50,197 nucleotides of DNA, taken from contig JAGCVN010000063.1 in the NCBI GenBank assembly GCA_017962315.1, forward strand, positions 1 to 50,197, written 5' to 3'. Position numbers and translations under genes: made by a program. Shown piece after piece: positions 5,951-13,851 of the stretch (the first letter of the stretch is position 1; each line of letters opens with the position of its first letter). Origin of the DNA: Kiritimatiellia bacterium (GTDB lineage Bacteria > Verrucomicrobiota > Kiritimatiellia > RFP12 > UBA1067). Below the pieces are notes generated by a model that had not been told where the DNA came from, made no database searches, and saw nothing but the letters and a program-made list of their open reading frames with translations.

Positions 5951-8463
5951 TTCTCGTCACCTTTCCCGGCGGGTTTCGTGTTCAAACCCAGCTGTGCCGC
6001 GTACGTTTCGTAGTCCGGAATCTGCGCCCTGTAGCGCCCGCAGAGTCGTTTCAGCGCGAACCGCTGGCGTTCCGACAAGGCGTGCTTGCGCGCGAACTGA
6101 TCCGAGACGCTTTTGAAGAAGTCCGCGTCGTCGTACGTACGCTTACCCTTCGTGACGGCGGGTTTCCATTCTTTCACCTGCGAGAGCATCTGAATAAGGA
6201 AGGGGCTTTCCTTGTCCTCCGCAACCTTCTCCTCCGTCTCCTGCAGGCCAAGTTCCGACTTTACGGAATCGAAGTCGGGGATCGAGGCGCGACACTCGCA
6301 CAGGATCCGGTCGATGATGGCGAGCTGTTTGGGTGACAGCTTGCGCCCGGAGGCGCACTGCCGGCTGAGGGACTCGACAAATTTCGACTGGCTTTCGGTC
6401 AGCTCCACCTTCGCAAGGACATCGAACCGCTTCTGGGCCTCGCCGAGGTCCGGCATTTCCCGGTCTTTCGTCACGAGATCGCCGAACCCGAGGTCGCCGA
6501 GTTTCCGTTCGGCGTCCGCAATCTGCGCACGATACCGGACCGCCATGTTGGCGAGCGCGGAAAGCTGCTTCTCGCTGACGGGCCGATCCCCCTCCGCCAA
6601 CTGTTCGCGCACGGAGGTGACGAACTTCTCGTCACTGTATGTCCGCTTGCCGCGTTTCGTCGGGGCCGCCCATTCCTTCACCTCCGCCAGAAGGGCGAGG
6701 ACTGCATCGACCTTTGCACGGTCGGCAGGCGGTTCACGGGCCTGTTCGAGCCAGTTGTGGAACTTTCCGTAGAAATCCGAAAGCATGGACTGCCACTCCA
6801 CGCCGCCCTCTTCGACTTTATCAAGCGATTCCTCCATCTCCGCAGTGAATCCGACATTGAACAGATCGGGCATTTTCTCCACAAGGAGGTCGTTTACGTC
6901 GAGTCCAAGCTGGGTCGGGATCAACTGGCGTTTTTCGCGGTTCGCGTATTCGCGTGTGACGAGCGTGTCCACCGTCGCGGCGTAGGTGGAGGGACGCCCC
7001 ACCCCGTTCGCCTCGAGCGCCTTGATCAGCGCCGCCTCGCTGTACCGCGCCGGCGGTTTGGTCTCCTTTCGTTCGGCAAGCCATTCGAGCGGCAGGATTT
7101 CATCGCCCGGCACAAGCGGGGGCAACTGCGCCACCTCGTCGGAATCTTCATCCTCTTCGCCCTCCGCCGCCTTTTTCTTGCGGAGGTCGAGCGCCATGAC
7201 CTTAAGGAACCCGTCGAACACGATATCCGAACTGGTGGCGGTAAACGTATAGACATGCTTGGCGCCGACTTTTTCGGAAGCGATGGAGACCGTCTTCTGT
7301 GCGATTCTCGCGGAGGCCATGAGGCTGGCGACAAACCGTTTCCAGATCAGCTCGTACAACCGAAGGGCCGCCGGTTCGAGCTTTCCGGCGAGGCTTTCCG
7401 GGGTGCGCGTCACGTCGGTCGGGCGGATGGCCTCGTGGGCCTCCTGGGCGCCGGCGCGGCTCTTGTAGTAATTTTGCGAAAAATAGGCTTCGCCGAACGT
7501 ACCGGTGATGTAGGTCTGGGCGGCGGAACGGGCGTCCGCCGAGAGCGCAACCGAGTCGGTACGCATGTATGTGATCAGACCGACACCGGCGTCGCCGCCC
7601 TCGTAGAGTTTCTGGGCGAGGGACATCGTATGCCCGGGCGAAAATCCGAGGACGCTGGAAGCCGCCTGCTGGAGCGTCGAGGTAATGAACGGGGGGAGCG
7701 CATGGCGGGAAACCTCCCGCGTCTTGACATCCGCAACGCGCAGGCGGGTTCCCTCCAGATCGGCTTTGATCCCTGCGGCCTCCGACTCGTTCGCAATCGC
7801 CGCCTTCTCGTTGTCGATCCGGCTCAGACGGACGTTGAACGGATCGAGGGGGGCGGTGGTGCGGCGCACCTTCGCCCCCATCAACCAATACTCCTCCGCC
7901 TTGAACGACTGGATCTCGCGTTCGCGTTCCGCCAGGAGCCGCAATGCGACGGACTGGACACGCCCCGCGCTCAGGCCGCGACGGATTCGGCGCCAGAGCA
8001 TGGGGCTGACCATATACCCCACGATACGATCCAGCACGCGGCGCGCCTGTTGGGCGTTCACGCGATCCATGTCGATCTGTCCCGGATGCGCGATTGCCTC
8101 ACGCACGGCACGCGGCGTTATCTCGTTGTACTGCACGCGATAGAAAGTCTTGTCCTTCGCGGCGGGCAGGAGGGTTTCGTGAAGATGCCAGGCAATCGCC
8201 TCCCCTTCGCGGTCAGGGTCGGGCGCGAGGAAAATCTCCTCGCTCTCCTTCGCCGCCTTCTTCAGCTCGATCACCGTCTTGGTCTTGTCTTTCGAGAGCA
8301 CGTATTTCGGCTCGAACCCGTGTTCGATGTCCACGCCGATGGCGTGTTCCGGAAGGTCGCGTATGTGACCCTTCGAGGCGAGGACTTTGTACTCCTTGCC
8401 CAAAAACTTTCCGATGCTCTTCGCCTTCGCCGGCGATTCGACGATTACCAGTTTCGTTGCCAT
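5947..8463 (-). CDS. topA: DNA topoisomerase I (type IA) with non-canonical repeat C-terminus
   Basis: An 838-residue enzyme that relaxes negative supercoils. The Toprim domain opens with KLVIVESPAKAKSIGKFLG and carries APDPDREGEAIAWHL. The catalytic tyrosine is in LITYMRTDS (Tyr about 299). The body is complete, with RPSTYAATVDTL near 515. The C-terminus lacks the usual four-Cys zinc ribbons. From about residue 575 to the end there are instead three related modules of 65-85 residues, each with an F-x-x-S...LS-x-x-Q helix pair and an RAQIxD-type end (RYRAQIADAE, CRASIPDFD, RYRAQIPDYE). The ATG at 8461-8463 starts MATKLVIVE; the open frame extends further upstream without homology. Co-transcribed with dprA upstream and the IMPase-family gene downstream. 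Confidence 0.95.
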   Translation of the reverse strand: MATKLVIVESPAKAKSIGKFLGKEYKVLASKGHIRDLPEHAIGVDIEHGFEPKYVLSKDKTKTVIELKKAAKESEEIFLAPDPDREGEAIAWHLHETLLPAAKDKTFYRVQYNEITPRAVREAIAHPGQIDMDRVNAQQARRVLDRIVGYMVSPMLWRRIRRGLSAGRVQSVALRLLAEREREIQSFKAEEYWLMGAKVRRTTAPLDPFNVRLSRIDNEKAAIANESEAAGIKADLEGTRLRVADVKTREVSRHALPPFITSTLQQAASSVLGFSPGHTMSLAQKLYEGGDAGVGLITYMRTDSVALSADARSAAQTYITGTFGEAYFSQNYYKSRAGAQEAHEAIRPTDVTRTPESLAGKLEPAALRLYELIWKRFVASLMASARIAQKTVSIASEKVGAKHVYTFTATSSDIVFDGFLKVMALDLRKKKAAEGEEDEDSDEVAQLPPLVPGDEILPLEWLAERKETKPPARYSEAALIKALEANGVGRPSTYAATVDTLVTREYANREKRQLIPTQLGLDVNDLLVEKMPDLFNVGFTAEMEESLDKVEEGGVEWQSMLSDFYGKFHNWLEQAREPPADRAKVDAVLALLAEVKEWAAPTKRGKRTYSDEKFVTSVREQLAEGDRPVSEKQLSALANMAVRYRAQIADAERKLGDLGFGDLVTKDREMPDLGEAQKRFDVLAKVELTESQSKFVESLSRQCASGRKLSPKQLAIIDRILCECRASIPDFDSVKSELGLQETEEKVAEDKESPFLIQMLSQVKEWKPAVTKGKRTYDDADFFKSVSDQFARKHALSERQRFALKRLCGRYRAQIPDYETYAAQLGLNTKPAGKGDEK

Positions 8464-8479
8464 TTCATCCTTCTCCAAA

Positions 8480-9634
8480 TCATCCAAGTCCCGCCGCCCC
8501 GGCTGCCGAAGCGAACCTGCAACCCGGCAAGGACCGCGCCAACCGTTTGATCTGCAAACCAATCAAGATCGCGCCGACGCGTCCGGCATCCAGACCGGAA
8601 CGGCGCACAAGCTCATCCACGCCGACGCCCTCTGGCGTCAGTAGCGAAAACACGCTGCGTTCTTCCGGCGACAATACCGCCCGGGGACGGTCTTCCGACG
8701 CCCTCGGCGCCACCTTGCCTAGTCCCGGCACATCGGGACGCCTCGCGCCCATGCCCGTGAAGAGGTCATTCAGCTCCTCCAAAACCTCGTCCGCATTTGT
8801 CACCAGTCTTGCGCCTTCCCGGATCAGGCGGTGGCACCCCTGCGAACTCGGCGAATCGACACGTCCGGGGACCGCCATGACGGGGCGGCCCTGCTCCAAC
8901 GCCAGTTTGACCGTGATCATCGTCCCCCCGTTCAGGGGCGACTCAATGACGAGGACGCCTTTTGAAAGCCCGCTGACGATCCGGTTGCGCATCGGGAAGG
9001 TCTGCCGGTCGGGTTCCCTCCCGAAGGGATACTCCGTGATCACCGCGCCGCCGTTTTCGACCATCTCCTTCGCCAGCCCGGTGTTTTCCTTCGGATAGAA
9101 ACAGTTCAACGCCCCGCCCAGTACACCGACCGTCGTCCCATGCGCCTGAAGCGCGCCGCGGTGCGACTCCGTGTCGATCCCGTGCGCCAGTCCGCTGACG
9201 ACAGTGTATCCCGCGCCCGCGAGCTGGTAGGCGAACCGCCGCGCCGTCTCGCTGCCGTAGATGGAGGCGCGCCGCGTGCCGATCATGGAAATGCAGGGAC
9301 GCGAAAGGGCCGCCATGTCGCCGCGGCTGTAAAAGACCAGCGGGGGATCGGGGATTTTCAAGAGCTCCGCCGGATAGGCGGGATCGTCCCATGTCGTCAA
9401 GGCAACACCGTTACGCGCCGCACGGGCGATTTCACCCGCGTAATCCGCCTCGTGCATCGAACGGAAGAAGATCCGGGAACGGGCCGGGCCGATCAACGGC
9501 ACAGCGGAAAGGTCCGCCTCGGAGGCGTCAAACGCCGCCGCGCAGGACCCGAACCGTTCCTTCACGTGCTTGACCATGATCGCCCCGATGCCGGGGACCA
9601 TGTTCAGCGCAATTACTGCTTCCCGTTCCGTCAC
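8480..9634 (-). CDS. dprA: DNA-processing protein A, ssDNA and RecA loader for transformation
   Basis: A 384-residue protein. An N-terminal helix-hairpin-helix/SAM-like part (MVPGIGAIMVKHVKERFG) leads to the Rossmann-like DprA core: GTRRASIYG, VVSGLAHGIDTESHRGAL, VGVLGGALNCFYP, YPFGREPDRQTFPMRNRIV and APL-type ESPLNGGTMIT. The C-terminal winged-helix segment (VGVDELVRRSGLDAGRVGAIL) is present. I chose GTG at 9632-9634 (VTEREAVIALN) because an AGGGGA-type RBS precedes it and family proteins begin there. The dprA-topA order is a widely conserved pair. Full length, so natural transformation capacity is possible. Confidence 0.93.
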   Translation of the reverse strand: MTEREAVIALNMVPGIGAIMVKHVKERFGSCAAAFDASEADLSAVPLIGPARSRIFFRSMHEADYAGEIARAARNGVALTTWDDPAYPAELLKIPDPPLVFYSRGDMAALSRPCISMIGTRRASIYGSETARRFAYQLAGAGYTVVSGLAHGIDTESHRGALQAHGTTVGVLGGALNCFYPKENTGLAKEMVENGGAVITEYPFGREPDRQTFPMRNRIVSGLSKGVLVIESPLNGGTMITVKLALEQGRPVMAVPGRVDSPSSQGCHRLIREGARLVTNADEVLEELNDLFTGMGARRPDVPGLGKVAPRASEDRPRAVLSPEERSVFSLLTPEGVGVDELVRRSGLDAGRVGAILIGLQIKRLARSLPGCRFASAAGAAGLG

Positions 9635-9675
9635 CTTATTCCCCTTCTGGACATAACCGTCCAAACGAGTTGCCG

Positions 9676-9704
9676 TTTTTAGCACATCTTTCGTCCTTTG
9701 GCAA
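9676..9704 (-). promoter_or_regulatory. candidate promoter of the dprA-topA-IMPase-family unit
   Basis: On the minus strand TTGCCA (9699-9704), a 17-nt spacer and TAAAAA (9676-9681) lie about 42 nt ahead of the dprA start. The -35 is good and the -10 weak. Placement between divergent units supports it. Confidence 0.4.
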
Positions 9705-9741
9705 GAATTAGGTTTCTTGAAAGTGAACCTCAAAAGAAACC

Positions 9742-9770
9742 TTGTTTCCTTCCTGCGATTGTGGTATAAA
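9742..9770 (+). promoter_or_regulatory. candidate promoter for the O-antigen ligase group
   Basis: TTGTTT (9742-9747), 17-nt spacer, TATAAA (9765-9770), about 30 nt before the ATG of the rfbD remnant at 9802. It probably once drove rfbD and now drives the genes behind it. Confidence 0.5.
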
Positions 9771-9801
9771 AAACGGCGTTCAAGGAAACGGATTCATCAC
9801 C

Positions 9802-9918
9802 ATGAAGCTTTTGATTACCGGCGGGAAAGGGATGCCTGAGGGCACGTTGCAACGTGTGCTGTCACAGCATGTGTTGTTTATTGTCGATCATTCCGAAGTC
9901 GATGTCACACGAAGGTAA
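9802..9918 (+). pseudogene. rfbD: 5' stub of dTDP-4-dehydrorhamnose reductase
   Basis: A 38-codon frame beginning MKLLITGGKGM and ending in IVDHSEVDVTRR, then TAA. Both pieces match the extreme N-terminus of RfbD, whose NAD(P)-binding loop normally reads MKxLITGGKGMLG and is followed by the E-V-D-V-T-D/R segment. Past the stop the same frame reads GREEVT directly into the ATG of the next gene, so the homology may extend to about 45 codons. The remaining ~240 codons of an RfbD are missing. Most likely a deletion fused the rfbD promoter and start region to the following gene; a short leader peptide is the less likely alternative. Confidence 0.65.
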
Positions 9919-9936
9919 GGCAGAGAAGAGGTCACC

Positions 9937-11433
9937 ATGTTATTTTTCGTTCGTAACGCAGTCGTCTTGCAAATTCTGGCGCTCGCCGCCGTGCTTTCCT
10001 GGGTACACGGCGGCACGCGCCCCGACCTGTTGATTCCCACCGTCCCCTGGCTGACGCTGCTGGTCGTCGAGATGGCGCTTGTCTTTCCCCAGGCGAAGTC
10101 GACGGAGACGCTCGCCGAAGCCCGTCTGCGTGTCTGGCGGTCTTTCGCGCGAGATCCCCTGCTCTACGTGGTGCTCCTTCTGACGATCTACCTGACCATC
10201 CCCCTCTTCAACGCGGCGGGCGCGCCCCGTTTCCTGCCCTCGAACGGGAAATGGTTCATCCCCTTCCCGCCTTTCCGCCGTCTACCGTTCTGCGTAAAGG
10301 CCGATGAACAGGCGGTACTCCTGCTCTGGTTCCTCCCCTCGCTTTTTTCCGCGCTCGCGGCGAAGCACGCGCTCCTGAAACGAGGCAAGCGGCTGCTGCT
10401 GGAAAGCCTCTGCTGGAACGGCGCACTTCTTTCCGCGTTCGGTTACTGGCAGTTGTTCACCGGTGCGAAGAGCGTCTACTGGGGCAAGCAGACGTTCGCT
10501 TACTTTTTCTCCACGTTCGGCTATCCGAATTTCGCGGGCGCGTTTTTCACGCTCCTGTTCCTGATTTCGCTCGGCCTCTGGTTCGGCCATGTTTCCGTGG
10601 GATTGATCGGGCCGCAGGCGGGAAACCTCGCGCGGGCGCGTGACGAACGCAAGTTCTGGACGCGGCACCGGATGCTCTTCGCCATGTTCTTCAACCTCAT
10701 GGGGGCGTTCGGGTCCCTCTCCCGCGCCGCCATCCTGCTTTCCGTGCTGTTAGGCGTCCTCTACGGGATCTACATGTTCATCGGCTCTTGGCAGCACGCG
10801 AACACGGGCAAGCGCGCCGTGCTGTTGACGACGTTGGGGCTCGTCCTGTTCGTCGGTACACTTTCGTTCACCATCCTGGCACCCGACTCGTTCAAGAAAG
10901 AAGTCGTCACCATTACGCCTGAAAACGTTCTCGACCGCGTGAGCGGTGCGGGCTACCACCCGCGTATCGCGTGGGAGATCTTCCTTGAACATCCGCTGTT
11001 CGGCGTTGGCGGTTGGGGGTATCCGCATTACCAGCAGCTCTACATGACCGCCGAGGACTTCAAGCACATACAAAAGATCGGTGGCGTGAACGTGCACAAC
11101 GACATTCTCCAGTTCCTGGCGGAACTCGGCGTGGTCGGGACGGGGCTTATCGTTCTCGCGGTCTTTTGCCTCGCCATCCCGGTACTCCTCGAACAGGTCA
11201 AACTCTCGAAACGGCTTTCCGTTCCGCACGAGAATGAATCCAAGGTGCCGCATCCGAAGTGGCTCTACAAACTTCCGCCGGAGGAACTGGGCGTCCTCTT
11301 CGGATGTACCGCCACCGTGCTTCACTCACTCGGCGACCTCCCGTTCCGGACGTCCTCCATCCAGATTGTCTGGTTCTGTGCGCTCGCCTGTGTGAGCGGT
11401 TTCATTCCCAAGGATCATCACACGTCATCTTAG
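9937..11433 (+). CDS. O-antigen ligase / polymerase family membrane protein
   Basis: A 498-residue protein with ten or more hydrophobic segments and a large periplasmic loop near residues 330-390. The loop carries the Wzy_C/WaaL-like signature RIAWEIFLEHPLFGVGGWGY followed by VHNDILQFLAELGVVGTG. Such proteins join or polymerise lipid-linked glycans on the periplasmic face of the inner membrane. Ligase and polymerase cannot be told apart by these motifs. The RBS is GAGGT 5 nt before the ATG. It sits behind an rfbD stub and ahead of a methyltransferase and an LPS-export permease, which fits cell-surface polysaccharide assembly. Confidence 0.85.
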   Translation: MLFFVRNAVVLQILALAAVLSWVHGGTRPDLLIPTVPWLTLLVVEMALVFPQAKSTETLAEARLRVWRSFARDPLLYVVLLLTIYLTIPLFNAAGAPRFLPSNGKWFIPFPPFRRLPFCVKADEQAVLLLWFLPSLFSALAAKHALLKRGKRLLLESLCWNGALLSAFGYWQLFTGAKSVYWGKQTFAYFFSTFGYPNFAGAFFTLLFLISLGLWFGHVSVGLIGPQAGNLARARDERKFWTRHRMLFAMFFNLMGAFGSLSRAAILLSVLLGVLYGIYMFIGSWQHANTGKRAVLLTTLGLVLFVGTLSFTILAPDSFKKEVVTITPENVLDRVSGAGYHPRIAWEIFLEHPLFGVGGWGYPHYQQLYMTAEDFKHIQKIGGVNVHNDILQFLAELGVVGTGLIVLAVFCLAIPVLLEQVKLSKRLSVPHENESKVPHPKWLYKLPPEELGVLFGCTATVLHSLGDLPFRTSSIQIVWFCALACVSGFIPKDHHTSS

Positions 11434-11448
11434 TCCAGCAGGTATCCC

Positions 11449-12663
11449 ATGTCCCAGGAAGCATTATCCATCGAACTGGCGGACGAAATCCGCCGCCGCA
11501 TTTTCGACGAGCCCGGTTTTATCAAAGTTACGCAGGTTTTGCGCAAGCGGGGAAACCTTTTCCGCGTAAGTCTCCGTCCCGTCACGATCAAGGGCGAACA
11601 CAAGTTTCAAGGCGAAATGACCGACGCGGAAAGCGGCGGACGCCCCGTCATCAAAAACTTCGCCGAGGAGGAGGCGCGTGACGGGCTTGAAGAGATGCTG
11701 GGGCAGACCGGGGCGCGGGAACTGCACCTCATCACGTCCACAGGCGATCTCCATGTGCGCGTCACGAAAAAGGGGCACGAACTGGTTTCTCGCAGCGCGA
11801 AACAGAACCGCGTGGCAGAGACCGCACACGACCGCGTGAAGGATCTTCCCTTGAACCGCTTCGACGCGTCCGTCCTGCTCCGCGCCATCGGGCTCGCGGA
11901 CAACGAGGGGAAGGTACTCCCCTCCATGCGCGGCAAATACGACCAAGTGAATGCCTTTCTCAGTGCCTTGGACCCGATCATCGACACGTTCTCCGAGAAA
12001 CAGCTGAACCTTGTGGACTGCGGCTGCGGGCGCGCCTATCTCACCCTCGCCGTCTATGTCTACCTCACACAGATGCGCGGGTTCGATGTCAAGGTTTGCG
12101 GAATCGACCGGCGGGGCGACGTGCTTGAAACCGCCCGGCGGATCGCTCGCGATCTGGACGCGGCGGCGGATGTGACGTTCCTGGAAGGTGAAATCGATGC
12201 CGTCGAGCCGCCGTTCAAACCCGACCTCGTCTTGAGCCTCCATGCGTGCGACACTGCGACCGACGCGGCGATCGCGCGCGGTTCGGAGTGGCACAGCCGC
12301 CACATCCTCTGCGTCCCCTGTTGCCAGCACGAGCTGCACAAGTCGCTGAAGGAGGGCGGCCCGATGCGTTCGCTCCTGCGCTTCGGCATTTTGCGCGAAC
12401 GGCTGGCAGACCTCTTGACCGATCAGTTCCGCGCCCAGATCCTGCGGATTCTGGGATACCGCGTAAACGTGATGGAATTCGTCTCGCATGACGCCACCGC
12501 GAGGAACATCCTCCTCAAGGCCGAATACACGGTGAAGCCCGGACAGTCGCAAGCGGTTAGCGAATACCTCGAACTCCGCGATTTCTGGCAGGTCAAACCC
12601 TGGCTCGAAACGCGGCTCGCCAAACGGCTCGCCCCCTTCTTCGCCCGCTTTGGAGAGGCATAA
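11449..12663 (+). CDS. SAM-dependent methyltransferase, Methyltransf_32 type
   Basis: A 404-residue protein. An N-terminal alpha/beta part of about 130 residues (ELHLITSTGDLHVRVTKKG) precedes a Rossmann methyltransferase domain: motif I NLVDCGCGRAYLTLAVYVYL (about 180-200), an acidic motif II (VCGIDRRGDVLETAR), and VLSLHACDTATDAAI followed by CVPCCQHEL. The HACD and PCCQHE motifs are those of the METTL25/GSTCD-like family, in which the two adjacent cysteines are conserved. The substrate is unknown, with RNA a guess for the family. Begins 15 nt after the ligase gene and ends 53 nt before the permease. Confidence 0.82.
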   Translation: MSQEALSIELADEIRRRIFDEPGFIKVTQVLRKRGNLFRVSLRPVTIKGEHKFQGEMTDAESGGRPVIKNFAEEEARDGLEEMLGQTGARELHLITSTGDLHVRVTKKGHELVSRSAKQNRVAETAHDRVKDLPLNRFDASVLLRAIGLADNEGKVLPSMRGKYDQVNAFLSALDPIIDTFSEKQLNLVDCGCGRAYLTLAVYVYLTQMRGFDVKVCGIDRRGDVLETARRIARDLDAAADVTFLEGEIDAVEPPFKPDLVLSLHACDTATDAAIARGSEWHSRHILCVPCCQHELHKSLKEGGPMRSLLRFGILRERLADLLTDQFRAQILRILGYRVNVMEFVSHDATARNILLKAEYTVKPGQSQAVSEYLELRDFWQVKPWLETRLAKRLAPFFARFGEA

Positions 12664-12676
12664 CCGACAAAAAAGA

Positions 12677-12705
12677 TTGCTAACGCGACCACCGCAAGGT
12701 ATACT
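12677..12705 (+). promoter_or_regulatory. promoter with a ~5-nt leader before the LptF/G gene
   Basis: TTGCTA (12677-12682), 17-nt spacer, TATACT (12700-12705). The expected start site is about 12712, only some 5 nt before the ATG at 12717. No ribosome binding site fits, so a leaderless-type transcript is likely. Confidence 0.55.
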
Positions 12706-12716
12706 CACCCCACTTT

Positions 12717-13814
12717 ATGCGCATCCTTTCCCGATACATTCTTCGCGAGTTCCTGATCCCGTTGACGTTCTGCCTGACGGGGTTCATCGGCATCTACGTA
12801 ATGTTCGAACTGTTCCATTCCTTCCAGCGTCTCTTGGAGACAAAACCTTCAACCTGGACGGTGATCGCGTTCTTCGCCGGATACCTGAGTCCCTACCTCC
12901 AATGGTTGGTCCCCGCCGCGCTGATGCTCGCCACGTTGTACACCATGTGGAACTTCTGCAGACACAGCGAAGTCACGGCGATGCGCGCGAGCGGCATCGG
13001 ATTCTCGTCGATTGTCGCACCGATCCAGACCGTCGCCGCCTGTTTCACCATCGGCGTAACCCTTGTGAACGAGTACTACGCGCCATACGCCTCGGAATGG
13101 GCGAAGAACTTCAGGACGGCCCGTTTCCGCCCGCTCGACGCGAAACTCTACACCAACGTGCCCTACTACAACCAGAAGGCCCACCGCATCTGGCGCGTGG
13201 ACAAAATGGACACACGCACTCCGAATCTTTTGCAGGGTGTGAAGATTTCCATCGACCGGCCGGACGGAAGCCGCGACGTGGACATCGCCTGCCGCAAGGC
13301 GGAATACCTGGACGGCGAATGGTGGCTCTCCTATCCGCAATACCAGTATTTCGACGAATTGAACAACCCCATCGAGAATCCGACCCCTTCGTTGGCGCGT
13401 TTGATGATCCGGTCTTTCCCGGAGTTCGACGAAACGCCACGCGACTTCCTGTTGATGAACAAGCCGTGGGAGTATTATACCGCGCGCGACATGGTGCATT
13501 ACCTGAAAAACCACAAGAACCTGAAACCCGTCGAACGCGCCTCCAAGGTGTACGACCTGTATAACCGGTTCGCGGTTCCGTTCTCCTGCATCATCATCAC
13601 CCTCTTCGCAATCCCCGCCGGCGTGGCGACGGGCCGCCAGAGTGTCTTCAAAGGGGTGATCTTCGCGGTCGGCATGTTTTTCGCCTTCTATGCGTTCAGC
13701 ATTGGCTGCATGATTTTGGCGAAGAACGGCTTGTTGCCCCCATTGGTTGCCGCATGGTTTCCGAATCTGCTCTTCCTCGGAATCGGGCTGTTCCTCTTCC
13801 GCCGCCAGCGCTAA
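12717..13814 (+). CDS. LptF/LptG family LPS-export permease (YjgP/YjgQ)
   Basis: A 365-residue inner-membrane protein. The N-terminus MRILSRYILREFLIP and the following helices (PYLQWLVPAALMLATLYTM, then SEVTAMRASGIGF, the coupling-helix region) are typical of LptF/LptG, which with LptB form the ABC transporter that extracts lipopolysaccharide from the inner membrane. A periplasmic beta-jellyroll (about 130-260) and three C-terminal TM helices follow. F and G cannot be separated from the sequence alone, and only one copy lies in the window. The presence of this gene implies an LPS-bearing outer membrane. Confidence 0.9.
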   Translation: MRILSRYILREFLIPLTFCLTGFIGIYVMFELFHSFQRLLETKPSTWTVIAFFAGYLSPYLQWLVPAALMLATLYTMWNFCRHSEVTAMRASGIGFSSIVAPIQTVAACFTIGVTLVNEYYAPYASEWAKNFRTARFRPLDAKLYTNVPYYNQKAHRIWRVDKMDTRTPNLLQGVKISIDRPDGSRDVDIACRKAEYLDGEWWLSYPQYQYFDELNNPIENPTPSLARLMIRSFPEFDETPRDFLLMNKPWEYYTARDMVHYLKNHKNLKPVERASKVYDLYNRFAVPFSCIIITLFAIPAGVATGRQSVFKGVIFAVGMFFAFYAFSIGCMILAKNGLLPPLVAAWFPNLLFLGIGLFLFRRQR

Positions 13815-13841
13815 CCGCCGCAAGGAGCGTACCGGGCGGTT
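13813..13841. terminator. stem-loop between convergent genes
   Basis: AACCGCC (13813-13819) and GGCGGTT (13835-13841) pair around a 15-nt loop in the 37-bp gap between the convergent LptF/G and GH106 genes. No T run follows, so it would be a weak or Rho-assisted terminator. Confidence 0.3.
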
Positions 13842-13851
13842 GACGTTCCCG

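Noticed and set aside
6757..8550. 597-codon open frame on the plus strand opposite topA
   Set aside because: Exactly antisense to a conserved gene; composition is Arg/Gly-biased with no domain. A GC-rich shadow frame.
8094..9098. 334-codon plus-strand frame across topA and dprA
   Set aside because: Crosses two real minus-strand genes and shows no family features.
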